Below, piece by piece: positions 9,876 to 19,243 of a stretch of 64,000 nt of DNA. A model generated the notes under the pieces. It made no database searches and was not told the origin of the DNA. It saw only the letters and a program-made list of their open reading frames with translations. Location: positions 496,001-560,000 of the forward strand of contig NZ_WSUT01000005.1 of the NCBI RefSeq assembly GCF_009789535.1, given 5' to 3'. Each line of letters opens with the position of its first letter. Position 1 is the stretch's first letter. Position numbers and translations under genes: made by a program. This DNA is from Sphingomonas carotinifaciens. Its GTDB lineage: Bacteria > Pseudomonadota > Alphaproteobacteria > Sphingomonadales > Sphingomonadaceae.

Positions 9876-10038
9876 CACCTCCGCGTCATAACGGCTGTGC
9901 TGCGCTGCGATACCGCCAGCTTCATCCTGAATGAAGGATAACGACCGCATTCAGGGATCGCTCAATGCGAATCACCCATAAGCGTGACAACGACGACGGA
10001 AATCCCGCCGCCGCGAAGACGAAACGGGAGTGAAGACG

Positions 10039-10449
10039 ATGTTCAAGGTTCCGCTTATCAAGAGCCTGTCGCTTGCTGGTGCCGCACTGGCGATGACCGC
10101 CGGCTCGCTGGTCGCCGCCGCCCCCGCAGAGGCACAGCGCTACGGCTATTATGGCGACCGCTACGACCGCGGCTACAACCGCGACGGCTATCGGGATCGC
10201 GGCCGCTACGACCGTGGCTACCGCAACGATCGCGGCTGGCGCGACGATCGCGGCTATCGGGATCGTGGTCGCAACCCCTGCAAGGATGGCGACGGCGGCA
10301 CCATCATCGGCGCGATCGCCGGTGGCCTGCTCGGCCGCACCGTCGACACCCGCGGCGACCGGGCCCTCGGCACGATCCTGGGTGCAGGCGCCGGCGCTCT
10401 TGCCGGCCGCGCGATCGACCGGTCCGACCGCCCCAATTTCTGCCGCTGA
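10039..10449 (+). CDS. Exported glycine-zipper 2TM-domain protein with Arg/Asp/Tyr-rich repeats
   Basis: The 136-residue protein has a signal peptide (cleavage likely after 'APAEA', near residue 31). A stretch of imperfect 'DRGY/RDRG' repeats follows, then 'GGTIIGAIAGGLLGR' and 'LGTILGAGAGALAGR', the paired glycine-zipper hairpin found in RcnB/SlyB-like envelope proteins. The role is unknown. A GTG at 10030 is in frame, but it overlaps the AACGGGAG ribosome site. The ATG at 10039 with an eight-base spacer is therefore preferred. A strong terminator follows at 10488. Confidence 0.85.
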   Translation: MFKVPLIKSLSLAGAALAMTAGSLVAAAPAEAQRYGYYGDRYDRGYNRDGYRDRGRYDRGYRNDRGWRDDRGYRDRGRNPCKDGDGGTIIGAIAGGLLGRTVDTRGDRALGTILGAGAGALAGRAIDRSDRPNFCR

Positions 10450-10487
10450 TCGGCAGCACGAATTCCTCGCGTAGTGTATCGAGGATG

Positions 10488-10520
10488 AAAGCCGGCCCCC
10501 ATGTACCAGGGGCCGGCTTT
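10488..10520 (+). terminator. Intrinsic terminator of the glycine-zipper gene
   Basis: A perfect 12-bp stem (AAAGCCGGCCCC at 10488-10499 with GGGGCCGGCTTT at 10509-10520) closes a nine-base loop. The A/T ends of the stem make it potentially active in both directions. Confidence 0.75.
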
Positions 10521-10533
10521 CCTGTTCTTAAAT

Positions 10534-10723
10534 CCCTCTCCCCCACGGGGAGCATCAGGTGAACAGCGCCCCGCGCTGTTCACCTGATGCTGGGAGGGGC
10601 CCGCTGCCGACAGGCAGTGGGAAGGGTGAGGGGCAGACAAGCAGTGCAGCGCTGCTTGGCGCCCCCTCACCCTCCCACCGCTTCGCGGCGGGCCCGTCCC
10701 TCTCCCCTCCGGGGAGAGGGAAA
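10534..10723. repeat. Intergenic modular palindromic repeat, copy 1
   Basis: The element starts and ends with CCCTCTCCCC/GGGGAGAGGG modules. It contains a perfect 18-bp inverted repeat (10552-10569 with 10573-10590, three-base loop) and a GTGGGAGGG/CCCTCCCAC-type pair. It fills the gap between the glycine-zipper gene and the phaB stop at 10731. Related copies lie at 19014, 21619, 39708 and 42366. It has no coding content and is probably a REP/MITE-like element. Confidence 0.8.
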
Positions 10724-10730
10724 CACCGCC

Positions 10731-11453
10731 TTAATACATATGCTGCCCGCCGTTGATCGACAGCGTCGATCCCGTCACGAAGCCGGCCTCGTCCGAACAC
10801 AGGAACGCCACGCCGCGCGCGATCTCGCTCGCCTGGCCCAGCCGGCCGACGGGAATCTTGGCGACGATCTTGTCCAGCACGTCGGCGGGCACCGCGGCCA
10901 CCATGTCGGTGTCGATATAGCCCGGCGCGATCGCGTTCACCGTCACGCCCGCGCGCGCACCTTCCTGCGCCAGCGCCTTGGTGAAGCCGTGAATGCCCGA
11001 CTTGGCGGCGGCATAGTTCACCTGGCCATACTGGCCCGCCTGCCCGTTGATCGAACCGATGTTGACGATGCGGCCCCATTTGCGCTCGCGCATGCCCGGA
11101 AACGCCGCCTTGGCCATGTTGAAGCAACCGCCGAGATTGGTGTCCATGACCTCCTTCCACATCTGGTAGGTCATCTTCAGGATGGTGCCGTCGCGGGTGA
11201 TGCCGGCATTGTTGACGATGATGTCCACCGGCCCCAGTTCCTCGGCCACCTTGGCGACACCCGCCTGGCATGCGTCATAATCGGCGACGTCCCACTTGTA
11301 CGCCTTGATCCCCGTCCGCTCGGTAAAGGCCTGGGCCCGCTCGTCATTGCCGGCATAATTGGCGGCAACGGTGATGCCGGCATCCTTCAGGGCAAGGCTG
11401 ATCGCCTCGCCGATTCCGCGCGTTCCACCGGTTACGATCGCTACTCGTGCCAT
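10731..11453 (-). CDS. phaB: Acetoacetyl-CoA reductase (NADPH), SDR family
   Basis: The 240-residue short-chain dehydrogenase has the cofactor loop 'TGGTRGIG', 'NNAGITRDG', the catalytic Ser...Tyr-x-x-x-Lys in 'IGSINGQAGQYGQVNYAAAK', and 'APGYIDTDMV'. These are characteristic of PhaB, which makes (R)-3-hydroxybutyryl-CoA for polyhydroxyalkanoate. FabG is the nearest alternative, but the 'KWDVADYDAC' and 'RKWGRIVNIGS' segments favour PhaB. The start at 11453 follows a GGGAGAGG ribosome site; the open frame continues upstream into hemH without sense. phaA and phaC are not adjacent. Confidence 0.9.
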   Translation of the reverse strand: MARVAIVTGGTRGIGEAISLALKDAGITVAANYAGNDERAQAFTERTGIKAYKWDVADYDACQAGVAKVAEELGPVDIIVNNAGITRDGTILKMTYQMWKEVMDTNLGGCFNMAKAAFPGMRERKWGRIVNIGSINGQAGQYGQVNYAAAKSGIHGFTKALAQEGARAGVTVNAIAPGYIDTDMVAAVPADVLDKIVAKIPVGRLGQASEIARGVAFLCSDEAGFVTGSTLSINGGQHMY

Positions 11454-11530
11454 CAGCCTCTCCCTTGGTTTGACGTGATCGATGCTACGGGTGCGAAGAT
11501 CGCACCGCAATGGGGCTTTCGGGTTTTCCC

Positions 11531-12547
11531 TTACGGAACCCAGCCTTGCAACTCGCGCGACAGCAGCGCGCGCAGCATCGCCAGCCCCGTCTCGCTGTCG
11601 TTCAGGCAGGGCAGATAGGCGAAGTGCGTGCCCCCTGCCCCCTCGAAACTCTCGCGCCCGCGGATCGCCAGTTCTTCCAGCGTTTCCAGACAGTCGGCGG
11701 AGAATCCCGGTGCCAGGATCGCGACCTTCCTCACGCCCTTGGCCGGCAGCGCCTCCAGCACCGTGTCGGTCGCCGGCTCCAGCCACTTGGCCCGCCCGAA
11801 GCGCGACTGGAAGGTCACGATCAGCTCGCGTCCCCCCAGGGTTTCCTGCATCGCCTCGCCCAGCAACCGTGCCGTCTTGCGGCAATGGCAATGATAGGGA
11901 TCGCCCAGTTCCAGCGTCCGCTGCGGCATACCATGAAAGCTCGCCAGGATCGCATCCGGCGTGAAATCCAGCGCCGCCAGCCCGGCCTCCAGACTGGTCT
12001 TCAGCGCATCGATATAAAGGGGATCGTCATAATAGGGCGGCAGCGTGCGTATCGCCGGTTGCCAGCGCATCGTCGCCAAATGCGCGAACGCCTTGTCGTT
12101 GGCGGTGGCGGTGGTCGCCGCGCAATATTGCGGATAAAGCGGCGCCAGCAGGATGCGCTCCACCCCCGCCTCCTTCATCGCCTGGATCCGGTCGCCGATC
12201 GCCGGCCGGCCATAGCGCATCGCCCAGTCGACCACCACGCCCTCGCCGAACGCACCCTGCAAGCCTTTGGACTGCGCCCTGGTGATCGCCGCCAGCGGCG
12301 ACCCGTCCTCGCGCCATACCTGTTGATAGGCATGGGCGGATTTTTTAGGCCGCGTGGTCAGGATGATGCCGCGCAGGATCGGCTGCCACGCGATCGCCGG
12401 CAGCTCCACCACGCGCTTGTCCGACAGGAACTCGCCCAGATAGCGTTTCACCGCCGGTGGGTCCGCCGCATCGGGCGTGCCCAGGTTTATCAGCAGCACG
12501 CCGATCTTGGGCGAAGGAATGGCGGGGTGCCCGGCGGGAAGGTTCAT
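11531..12547 (-). CDS. hemH: Ferrochelatase
   Basis: The 338-residue protein inserts ferrous iron into protoporphyrin IX. Visible motifs are 'GVLLINLGTPDAADP' near the start, 'ASFHGMPQRTL' with the active-site His, 'YHCHCRKTA', 'TFQSRFGRAKWLEP' and 'GFSADCLETLEEL' with the conserved Glu. The start ATG at 12547 overlaps the stop of the upstream hydroxylase gene by four bases (ATGA), implying translational coupling. The frame is open for another 190 codons upstream but that part is antisense-like composition. Confidence 0.96.
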   Translation of the reverse strand: MNLPAGHPAIPSPKIGVLLINLGTPDAADPPAVKRYLGEFLSDKRVVELPAIAWQPILRGIILTTRPKKSAHAYQQVWREDGSPLAAITRAQSKGLQGAFGEGVVVDWAMRYGRPAIGDRIQAMKEAGVERILLAPLYPQYCAATTATANDKAFAHLATMRWQPAIRTLPPYYDDPLYIDALKTSLEAGLAALDFTPDAILASFHGMPQRTLELGDPYHCHCRKTARLLGEAMQETLGGRELIVTFQSRFGRAKWLEPATDTVLEALPAKGVRKVAILAPGFSADCLETLEELAIRGRESFEGAGGTHFAYLPCLNDSETGLAMLRALLSRELQGWVP

Positions 12548-14739
12548 GGCGCCCCATGTAATGGCAATGTGCGAATGCGGAAGCCGCCCGATGCATACAA
12601 TGCATTGGCGATGGCGGGCGCGACGGGTGGCACCGCCAGTTCGCCCACCCCGCCCGGCGGCTCGTCCGATGCGACGAACTCGACGGTGATGTCGGGCGAG
12701 TCGGCAAGGCGGGGCAGCACCAGCCGGTCGAACCCGCGCGCCGTCGCCAGCCCGCCGGCAAAGCCCGTCGCCGCGCCGATCGCGCTCGCCAGTCCGAAGA
12801 TCAGCCCGCCCTCGATCTGCTGGCGCACCACGTCCGGATTGACCATCCGCCCGCAATCCACCGCCGCGACCAGCCGCTCCACCACCGGCCGCCCGCCCGG
12901 CCCCATCCGCGCCTCGGCCATCACCGCGATATAGCTGCCACGAAAGCCATGGGCGGCAATGCCTTGCCCGCTGTCCGGCACGCCGCCTTCCCATCCGCCC
13001 AGCGACGCCGCGGTGGACAGGCAGCGCGCCAGCCGCGGCTCGCCCCCCAACATCCCGATGCGAAAGGACAGCGGCTCCACCCCCGCCGCCCGCGCCAGTT
13101 CGTCGACGAAGCATTCGTTGAAGAAACAGCTCGCCCCATGCGCCCCGCCCCGCACATGCCCGGTCGGCACGCCGATATCGGCGCGGTGGTGGTCGACCGC
13201 CAGCGCCGCTACCCGGTAGGGCGGCACTGCTCCGCCCGTGGCATAGGTTTCGCGCAGCATCCGCCGCGGCAGGCCCGGCACCAGCCGTTCCGCCAGCGCC
13301 CCGCCCGTCGCCGGCGCCGCGATCTTGGCCCGCCAGCCCAGCACCGCGCCGTTCGCCCCCAGCCGCGCGCTCATCGCGGCCACCGCCGGCGCCCGGTAAT
13401 AATCATGCAGCAACGCCTCGCCGCGCGACCACATCAGGTTCACCGGCCGCTTCAGCTGCATCGCGATCCGCGCCGCCTGCGCTACCGCATCATGCGCCAG
13501 CGCCGCGCCGAACGATCCGCCGATCATCATCGCATGCACCGTCACGCGCGATTCGGGCAGGTCCGCCGCCGCGGCCGCCACGGCGCGCGCCCGCGCCGGC
13601 GCCTGGGTCTGCGCCCATATCTCCAGCCGGTCGTCCCGGTACGCGGCCACCGCGCCCGGCGTCTCGATCCCGCCATGCACCATCGGCGCCACGCGGTAGG
13701 TGGCACTGACCGCCTGCCCCGCCGACAGCCCCGCCTCGATATCGCCGACCGCCGCCACCGATCGGCCATCGTCCTTCAACGCCGCGTCCAGCGCCGCTGC
13801 GATCGACGCGGTGGAGGGCGCCGGCCCTTCGCTGGCGAAGCGGGGACGGCTGGCATCCAGCGCGCGTTTTGCCGTCCACCACGTCGCCGCCGCCACCGCG
13901 ACCCAGTCGTCCGTCTCGATCACCTCGACCACACCCGGCACCCGACGCGCCGCCGCCCGGTCGATGCCGACCAGCTTGCTGCCGATCGGTCCCTGGCGCA
14001 CCGCGACATGCACCATGTCGGGCAGGCGGATGTCGGCGGTGAAGTTGGCCGACCCGTCGACCTTCGACGGCGCATCCAGTCGCGGCACCGCCTTGCCCAT
14101 CAGCGCGCCCGCGCCCTGCACCCCGATCGGCAGGGGGTCGGGCACCGTTTCACGCACGGCATCGTCCACCAGCTCGGCAAAGCGCAGCCGCTTGCCCGCA
14201 TGGGTGACGAACCCCGCCTCGGTCGCGCAGTCCGCCCAGTCCGCGTCCCATCGCCGCGCCGCCGCCTGGATCAACAGCGCACGCGCCGCCGCCGCCGCCT
14301 CCCGCGCCGGCCCCTCGAACATGCGGATGGACGAGGACGCCGCCGTCACCATCGCCGCATTCCGCGTCGCCCACTCGCCCCGCCAGGATGCCGGCACCGC
14401 GTCGAACCCATGCTCGAACAATTCGTCCAGCCCCAGCGGATTGGCATAAAGCGGATGTACCGGCGCCGGCGTCACCGCCACGGTGCGCCAGTCCGCGCCC
14501 AGTTCGTCCGCCACGATCTGCGGCAAGGTGGTGTAGACGCCCTGCCCATGCTCGGCCTGCGGCACCGCGACCGTGACATGCCCGTCCCGGCCGATCTTCA
14601 GCCACGCGCCGAACGCCCGCTCGTCCGGCCCCACGGTCAACCCCGGCGCATAGTCGCGCGGCCACAGCCCCCAGGCCACGACCAGCCCCAGTCCGGCCCC
14701 GCCCCCCACCAGCACTGTCCGCCTGCCGATCATCGTCAT
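12544..14739 (-). CDS. Molybdopterin-binding large subunit, isoquinoline 1-oxidoreductase/xanthine dehydrogenase family
   Basis: The 731-residue protein begins with a twin-arginine-like signal ('[19 protein letters not shown]'), suggesting export. Then come '[20 protein letters not shown]', '[18 protein letters not shown]', '[18 protein letters not shown]', and the C-terminal '[20 protein letters not shown]', where the conserved GVGE glutamate is the catalytic base. It resembles IorB-type subunits that hydroxylate N-heterocycles or oxidise aldehydes. No gene for the partner [2Fe-2S] subunit is adjacent. It lies in a set with a CoA ligase upstream (22-bp gap) and hemH downstream (overlap). The substrate cannot be read from sequence. 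Confidence 0.87.
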   Translation of the reverse strand: MTMIGRRTVLVGGGAGLGLVVAWGLWPRDYAPGLTVGPDERAFGAWLKIGRDGHVTVAVPQAEHGQGVYTTLPQIVADELGADWRTVAVTPAPVHPLYANPLGLDELFEHGFDAVPASWRGEWATRNAAMVTAASSSIRMFEGPAREAAAAARALLIQAAARRWDADWADCATEAGFVTHAGKRLRFAELVDDAVRETVPDPLPIGVQGAGALMGKAVPRLDAPSKVDGSANFTADIRLPDMVHVAVRQGPIGSKLVGIDRAAARRVPGVVEVIETDDWVAVAAATWWTAKRALDASRPRFASEGPAPSTASIAAALDAALKDDGRSVAAVGDIEAGLSAGQAVSATYRVAPMVHGGIETPGAVAAYRDDRLEIWAQTQAPARARAVAAAAADLPESRVTVHAMMIGGSFGAALAHDAVAQAARIAMQLKRPVNLMWSRGEALLHDYYRAPAVAAMSARLGANGAVLGWRAKIAAPATGGALAERLVPGLPRRMLRETYATGGAVPPYRVAALAVDHHRADIGVPTGHVRGGAHGASCFFNECFVDELARAAGVEPLSFRIGMLGGEPRLARCLSTAASLGGWEGGVPDSGQGIAAHGFRGSYIAVMAEARMGPGGRPVVERLVAAVDCGRMVNPDVVRQQIEGGLIFGLASAIGAATGFAGGLATARGFDRLVLPRLADSPDITVEFVASDEPPGGVGELAVPPVAPAIANALYASGGFRIRTLPLHGAP

Positions 14740-14761
14740 GGCCCGGGCCTTAGCGACCCAA

Positions 14762-16456
14762 TCAGGCCGCCACCAGCGCCCGGTACCGCGCCTTCAGCGT
14801 CACCTTGTCGATCTTCTCGGTGCCCAGCCGGGGCAGCGCCTCGTCGACGATCCAGATGCGGCGCGGCACCTTGAACGCCGCCAGATGCTCGCCCAGAAAC
14901 GCCTCCAGCCCGGCCGCATCCACGTCCGCGCCGTCGTGCAGGTGGACGACCGCGCCCGGCACCTCGCCCATGCGCGCATCCTCCAGCCCGAACACCGCCG
15001 CCTCGGCCACCCCGGCATGCGCATACAGCGCCGCCTCCACCTCCTGACAGCTGATGTTCTCGCCCCCGCGGATGATGATGTCCTTCTTGCGATCGACAAT
15101 GAACAGATAGCCGTCCGCATCCAGCAGGCCGATGTCGCCCGTCCGGAAGAAGCCGTCCGCGGTGAAGGCGGCCGCGGTGGCCTCCGGCTGCCCCCAATAT
15201 TCCCGGAAATTCGCGACCGACCGGATCGCCACCTCGCCGCGCGCCCCCTGGGCGACCGGCCGCCCGTCATCGTCGACGATTCTCAGCTCAACGAGCGGCG
15301 GCGAGGCGCGTCCCGCCGAATCGGGCTTCGCCAGATAGTTGGAGCGCCAGTTGCCCGATCCCGTCGCGTTGGTCTCGGTCAGGCCATAACCGATCAGCGG
15401 CGCCGTCCCGCCCATCTCGGCCGCGATGCGCCGCACATGCTCCACCGGCCGCGGCGCGCCGCCCGCCGCCAGGTCGACCAGGCACGACAGATCGTACTGA
15501 CTACGGCTCGGATGGTTCAGCATCTCCAGCCCCATCAGCGGCACGCCGACGAAATAGGTCACGCGCTCCGCCGCGATCAGCCGCATCGCCTCCTGCGCAT
15601 CCCATTTCGGCATCAGGACGAGCTTGCGCCCCATGGCGAAGCTTTGCAGCATCACCGGCACCTCGGCGGTGACGTGGAACAGCGGCAGGCTGAGCAGCGT
15701 GGCCGGCTGCCCCTGCGGCGGGTTGCCGTCGGCGGTGGCGATGCTCAGCATCGTCATCGCCTGGGTCAGGAAGTTGAACGTCCCCTGCACCACCGCCCGG
15801 TGGTCGGACAGCGCCCCCTTGCACCGCCCGGTCGATCCGCTGGTGAACAGGATCGTCGCGTGATCGTCCGGCCCCACCGCGGGCAGCGGCACCGCATCGC
15901 CTTCCTCCGGCGCCATCAGCGGGCCCAGCGCCTGTCCCAGCGGCAGATGGTCGTCCACCACCAGCACCGGCGCGGCCAGATCGGCCACCCCCTCCAGCCG
16001 CTTGGCCCGTGGCAGGTCGGCCACGATCAGCGCGCACGCCACGTCGCGCGTCGCCTGCCCCAGTTCGTCCGCCTGCCACCATCCGTTCAACAGCGTCGCG
16101 ACCCCGCCCGCGATCAGCACGCCCATATAGGTCACGATCCAGGCCGGCGAGTTGCGCATCGCGATGCCCACCCGGTCGCCCTTCCGCACCCCGCGCGCCG
16201 CCAGCCCGTTCGCCACCAGCACCGCGGCATCATGGGTCTCGGTAAAGCTCAGCCGCTCCTCGCCCGACACCAGAAAGGTCGCCGCGCCATGCTGCGCGCA
16301 AAAATGCGCGAAATAGGCGGGCAGGCTAGGCGGTGCCGCCGCGATCACCGGCAGGTCGAGCCCATGTCTGGTGATCGAGCCCAGCGCCAGCGGCCCGCCC
16401 GCGCCGGTCAGCGCCGCCACCGCCGCGTCCATCCGCCCGTCCAGCTCGGTCCGCAT
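14762..16456 (-). CDS. AMP-dependent acyl/aryl-CoA ligase
   Basis: The 564-residue enzyme belongs to the adenylate-forming superfamily. The P-loop '[15 protein letters not shown]', '[13 protein letters not shown]', 'GEVAIRS', '[13 protein letters not shown]' and the hinge '[17 protein letters not shown]' are visible, as is the C-terminal catalytic lysine region '[15 protein letters not shown]'. It activates a carboxylic acid to a CoA thioester; the substrate is not evident. The ATG at 16456 follows a GGAGAG-like site. It is the first gene of a leftward set with the hydroxylase and hemH, and is divergent from lgt. Confidence 0.9.
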   Translation of the reverse strand: MRTELDGRMDAAVAALTGAGGPLALGSITRHGLDLPVIAAAPPSLPAYFAHFCAQHGAATFLVSGEERLSFTETHDAAVLVANGLAARGVRKGDRVGIAMRNSPAWIVTYMGVLIAGGVATLLNGWWQADELGQATRDVACALIVADLPRAKRLEGVADLAAPVLVVDDHLPLGQALGPLMAPEEGDAVPLPAVGPDDHATILFTSGSTGRCKGALSDHRAVVQGTFNFLTQAMTMLSIATADGNPPQGQPATLLSLPLFHVTAEVPVMLQSFAMGRKLVLMPKWDAQEAMRLIAAERVTYFVGVPLMGLEMLNHPSRSQYDLSCLVDLAAGGAPRPVEHVRRIAAEMGGTAPLIGYGLTETNATGSGNWRSNYLAKPDSAGRASPPLVELRIVDDDGRPVAQGARGEVAIRSVANFREYWGQPEATAAAFTADGFFRTGDIGLLDADGYLFIVDRKKDIIIRGGENISCQEVEAALYAHAGVAEAAVFGLEDARMGEVPGAVVHLHDGADVDAAGLEAFLGEHLAAFKVPRRIWIVDEALPRLGTEKIDKVTLKARYRALVAA

Positions 16457-16531
16457 CGCTCTCTCCTTTATCCGGCTCTTGGTCTTGCCGTTGCCCGCCA
16501 CTATGCAGACGCGGACCATGAGGGAAAAGCC

Positions 16532-17410
16532 TTGATCGAACTGCTCGCGGCCGCCACCGGCCATATCCGCTTCGAGGATCTGGGATTGCACCCGGATGTC
16601 TTCTCGATCGGCTTCTTCACGCTGCGCTGGTACAGCCTGGCCTATATCGCCGGCATTCTCATCGGCTGGTGGTATCTGTTGAAGCTGCTGGCCCAGCCCG
16701 GTGCCCCGATGGCGCGGCGCCATGCCGACGATCTGGTGTTCTACGCCACGCTCGGCATCATCCTGGGCGGCCGTATCGGCTATGTGCTGTTCTACGCGCC
16801 GGAAATGATCCTCCACCCGCTGCGCATCCTGCGGCTGTGGGACGGCGGCATGAGCTTCCATGGCGGGGTGATCGGCACCTCGCTCGGCCTCATCCTGTTC
16901 GCGCGCAAGCACAAGCTCGATTGGCTGCGTGTCCATGACTATATCGCCTGCTGCGTTCCCTTCGGCCTGTTCTTCGGCCGGCTGGCGAATTTCGTGAACG
17001 GCGAACTCTGGGGCAAGCCGACCGACGTGCCCTGGGCGATCGTCTTTCCGCGGACCGTGCCCTTCGGCATCCCCGATCCCGCCCGCCATCCCAGCCAGCT
17101 CTACGAGGCGGGGCTGGAGGGCCTCCTGTTGTTCGCCGTCCTGTGGTTCGCCTTCTGGCGCACGAAGGCGCGCTACGAGCCGGGCCGGCTCGTCGGCCTG
17201 TTCGTGCTCGGCTATGGCGTGGCTCGCTTCACCGTCGAATTCTTCCGCGAACCCGACAGCCAGTTGCGGGCATTTGCCGAACAGACCGGCCTCCATATGG
17301 GCCAGTGGCTGTGCGTGCCGATGATCGCGGGCGGCCTGTATCTCGTCCTCACCGCGCCGAAGCGCCGCCAGCGGGTAGAGCCGATCGCCGGCCCGAACAG
17401 CGTCGCCTGA
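16532..17410 (+). CDS. lgt: Prolipoprotein diacylglyceryl transferase
   Basis: The 292-residue inner-membrane enzyme transfers diacylglycerol to the lipobox cysteine of lipoproteins. Visible family motifs include '[11 protein letters not shown]', '[14 protein letters not shown]', '[12 protein letters not shown]' and '[14 protein letters not shown]', within about seven membrane helices. A TTG at 16532 is taken as start: it follows AGGGA at a good distance, and the nearest upstream ATG (16518) is out of frame. A TTG start suggests low translation. The stop is directly abutted by the ATG of the next gene at 17411. Confidence 0.94.
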   Translation: MIELLAAATGHIRFEDLGLHPDVFSIGFFTLRWYSLAYIAGILIGWWYLLKLLAQPGAPMARRHADDLVFYATLGIILGGRIGYVLFYAPEMILHPLRILRLWDGGMSFHGGVIGTSLGLILFARKHKLDWLRVHDYIACCVPFGLFFGRLANFVNGELWGKPTDVPWAIVFPRTVPFGIPDPARHPSQLYEAGLEGLLLFAVLWFAFWRTKARYEPGRLVGLFVLGYGVARFTVEFFREPDSQLRAFAEQTGLHMGQWLCVPMIAGGLYLVLTAPKRRQRVEPIAGPNSVA

Positions 17411-18499
17411 ATGTCGTCCGACTCCCCCCTGATCCCCCCGGCCGATTTCGTCCGCACCGCCGAGGAGGCTCTGCCGGAGCGCATGGCCCGCGCCATCGCG
17501 CTCGCCGGGCCGATCCCGCTGTCGCAATATATGGCCGCAGCCAACGCGCATTATTACGCCAGCCGCGATCCGCTGGGCACCGGCGGCGACTTCACCACCA
17601 GTCCCGAGATCAGCCAGATGTTCGGCGAGCTGATCGGCCTGTGGTGCGCCGACCTGTGGGACCGCGCCGGCCGCCCGGAGGTCGCCTGGGTCGAACTCGG
17701 CCCCGGCCGCGGCACGCTTGCCGCCGATGCGCTGCGGGCGATGAACAGGGCCGGGCTCGCGCCCCCCGTCCATTTCGTCGAGATCAGCCCGGCGTTGCGC
17801 GACGCCCAAAGGGCGCGCGTGCCGCACGCGACCTGGCACGACACGGTGGACACGCTGCCCACCGAGCCTGCGCTGATCGTCGTCGCCAACGAATTTTTCG
17901 ACGCGCTTCCCATCCGCCAGCTGGTCCGGCGCGGCGAGGGGTGGCACGAACGCCTGATCGCGGCGCAGGATACGCTGTTCCTCCCCATCGCCGGCCCGGC
18001 CGTGCCGATCGCGGTCATCCCCGAACCCCTGCGCGATTCCGCCCCCGGCTCGATCATCGAGGTATCGCCCCATTCCGTCGCGATCATGCGCAGCCTCGCC
18101 GCCCGGATCGTCGCGCAGGGCGGCGCGATGCTCGCCATCGACTATGGCTATGAGGGCCCCGCACTCGCCGACACGTTGCAGGCGGTGCGCGGCCACGCCT
18201 TTGCCAACCCCTATGAGGCGCCGGGCGAACACGACCTGTCCGCGCATGTCGATTTCACCACGCTCGCCGCCGCCGCGCAGAGCGCCGGCGCCACCGCCTT
18301 CGGCCCCGTCACCCAGCGCGATCTGCTCGGCCAGCTCGGCATCGACCAGCGCACCGCCGCGCTCGCGCGCCGCACGCCCGACCGGGCGGACGCGCTGCTT
18401 GCCGACCGGACCCGGCTGATGGACGCGATGGGCACGCTGTTCCGCGCGCTTGCCATCACCCGGCCCGACTGGCCGGTGCCTGCAGGATACGGCGAATGA
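17411..18499 (+). CDS. SAM-dependent methyltransferase, MidA/NDUFAF7 family
   Basis: The 362-residue protein shows 'YYASRDPLGTGGDFTTSPEI', 'WVELGPGRGTLAADALRA' (SAM-binding loop), 'VVANEFFDALPIRQL' and 'GAMLAIDYGYEG', all typical of the family. The mitochondrial homologue NDUFAF7 dimethylates an arginine of complex I subunit NDUFS2, so a role in respiratory complex I assembly is plausible. It is translationally linked to lgt (adjacent stop/start) and to the next acetyltransferase (four-base overlap). Confidence 0.9.
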   Translation: MSSDSPLIPPADFVRTAEEALPERMARAIALAGPIPLSQYMAAANAHYYASRDPLGTGGDFTTSPEISQMFGELIGLWCADLWDRAGRPEVAWVELGPGRGTLAADALRAMNRAGLAPPVHFVEISPALRDAQRARVPHATWHDTVDTLPTEPALIVVANEFFDALPIRQLVRRGEGWHERLIAAQDTLFLPIAGPAVPIAVIPEPLRDSAPGSIIEVSPHSVAIMRSLAARIVAQGGAMLAIDYGYEGPALADTLQAVRGHAFANPYEAPGEHDLSAHVDFTTLAAAAQSAGATAFGPVTQRDLLGQLGIDQRTAALARRTPDRADALLADRTRLMDAMGTLFRALAITRPDWPVPAGYGE

Positions 18500-19005
18500 T
18501 CCGCTACCGCCCCGCCCGCGCGGAGGATGCCGACGCGCTCGCCGCCTGCGCGCGCGCCGCCTTTACCGAAACCTTCGGCACCCTCTACGGCGCCGGCGAC
18601 CTCGCCACCTTCCTCGACGAAGCGTTCGGCCCCGCCGGCCTCCCCGCCCAGATTGGCCGCCCCGGCTGGCACATCCAGGTGGCGCTGGACGGCGACCGCA
18701 TCGCCGGTTTCGCCAAGCTCGGCCCCGTCGCCTTTCCCGGCGACTGGTCGGCGAACGCGATCGAACTCCACCAGCTTTATGTGCGCCAGCCATGGCTCGG
18801 CGCCGGCATCGGCCCCGCCCTGATGGACTGGGCGCTCGCCCACGCCACCGCGCACGGCGCGTCCGAAATGCTGCTCTCGGTCTTTGTCGACAACCACCGC
18901 GCCAAGCGCTTCTACGCCCGCTACGGCTTTCAGGATGTCGGCCGCTACGACTTCGCGGTCGGCGACACGATCGACGAAGACCGCATCATGCGCCTGCCCC
19001 TATAA
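18496..19005 (+). CDS. GNAT-family N-acetyltransferase
   Basis: The 169-residue protein has the GNAT fold: 'IRYRPARAEDADALAACAR' at the start, a central 'IELHQLYVRQPWLGAGIGPA' containing the acetyl-CoA pyrophosphate-binding R/QxxGxG/A pattern, and 'LLSVFVDNHRAKRFYARYGF' near the end. The substrate is unknown; the 'TFGTLYGAGDLATFLDE' stretch resembles members annotated as RimI-like or spermidine-type acetyltransferases. The start overlaps the previous stop as ATGA. A palindromic repeat follows the stop almost at once. Confidence 0.87.
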   Translation: MIRYRPARAEDADALAACARAAFTETFGTLYGAGDLATFLDEAFGPAGLPAQIGRPGWHIQVALDGDRIAGFAKLGPVAFPGDWSANAIELHQLYVRQPWLGAGIGPALMDWALAHATAHGASEMLLSVFVDNHRAKRFYARYGFQDVGRYDFAVGDTIDEDRIMRLPL

Positions 19006-19013
19006 CAAAAAAG

Positions 19014-19221
19014 CCCTCTCCCCCCGGGGAGAGGGAGGGGCCCGCCGCGCAAGCGGTGGGAGGGTGAGGGGCCGCCCAGCAGCGCAGCACCCGTGGCAAC
19101 CCCTCACCCTTCCCACTGCCTGACGGCAGCGAGCCAGTGTAGGGTGAACAGCGCCCCACGCTGTTCAGGTCATGCCGGGGGCATGACCGACCCAACACTC
19201 CTCTCCCCACCGGGGAGAGGG
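19014..19221. repeat. Intergenic modular palindromic repeat, copy 2
   Basis: The first module CCCTCTCCCC (19014-19023) pairs with GGGGAGAGGG (19026-19035). An inner GTGGGAGGGTGAGGGG / CCCCTCACCCTTCCCAC pair and a degraded version of the 'GGTGAACAGCG...CGCTGTTCA' hairpin follow. The terminal module is CTCTCCCC/GGGGAGAG. It fills nearly the whole gap between the GNAT gene and pgeF, ending 23 bp before the pgeF ATG, and may terminate the upstream operon. Confidence 0.8.
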
Positions 19222-19243
19222 AAATAATGCCGGAACCCCAAAC

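Noticed and set aside
10534-10723. CRISPR-like array or insertion-sequence ends
   Set aside because: The repeats are dispersed single units with internal palindromes, there are no regular spacers, and no transposase or cas gene is nearby.
12544-13114. N-terminal extension of ferrochelatase to 13114
   Set aside because: The extension is inside the hydroxylase gene on the same strand in another frame and is Gly/Ala/Arg-rich; HemH begins at 12547 with a coupled ATGA start.
14738-16531. Long plus-strand open frame in front of and fused to lgt
   Set aside because: It is antisense to the CoA ligase. Only the part from the TTG at 16532 encodes Lgt; upstream residues are Arg/His-rich shadow sequence.
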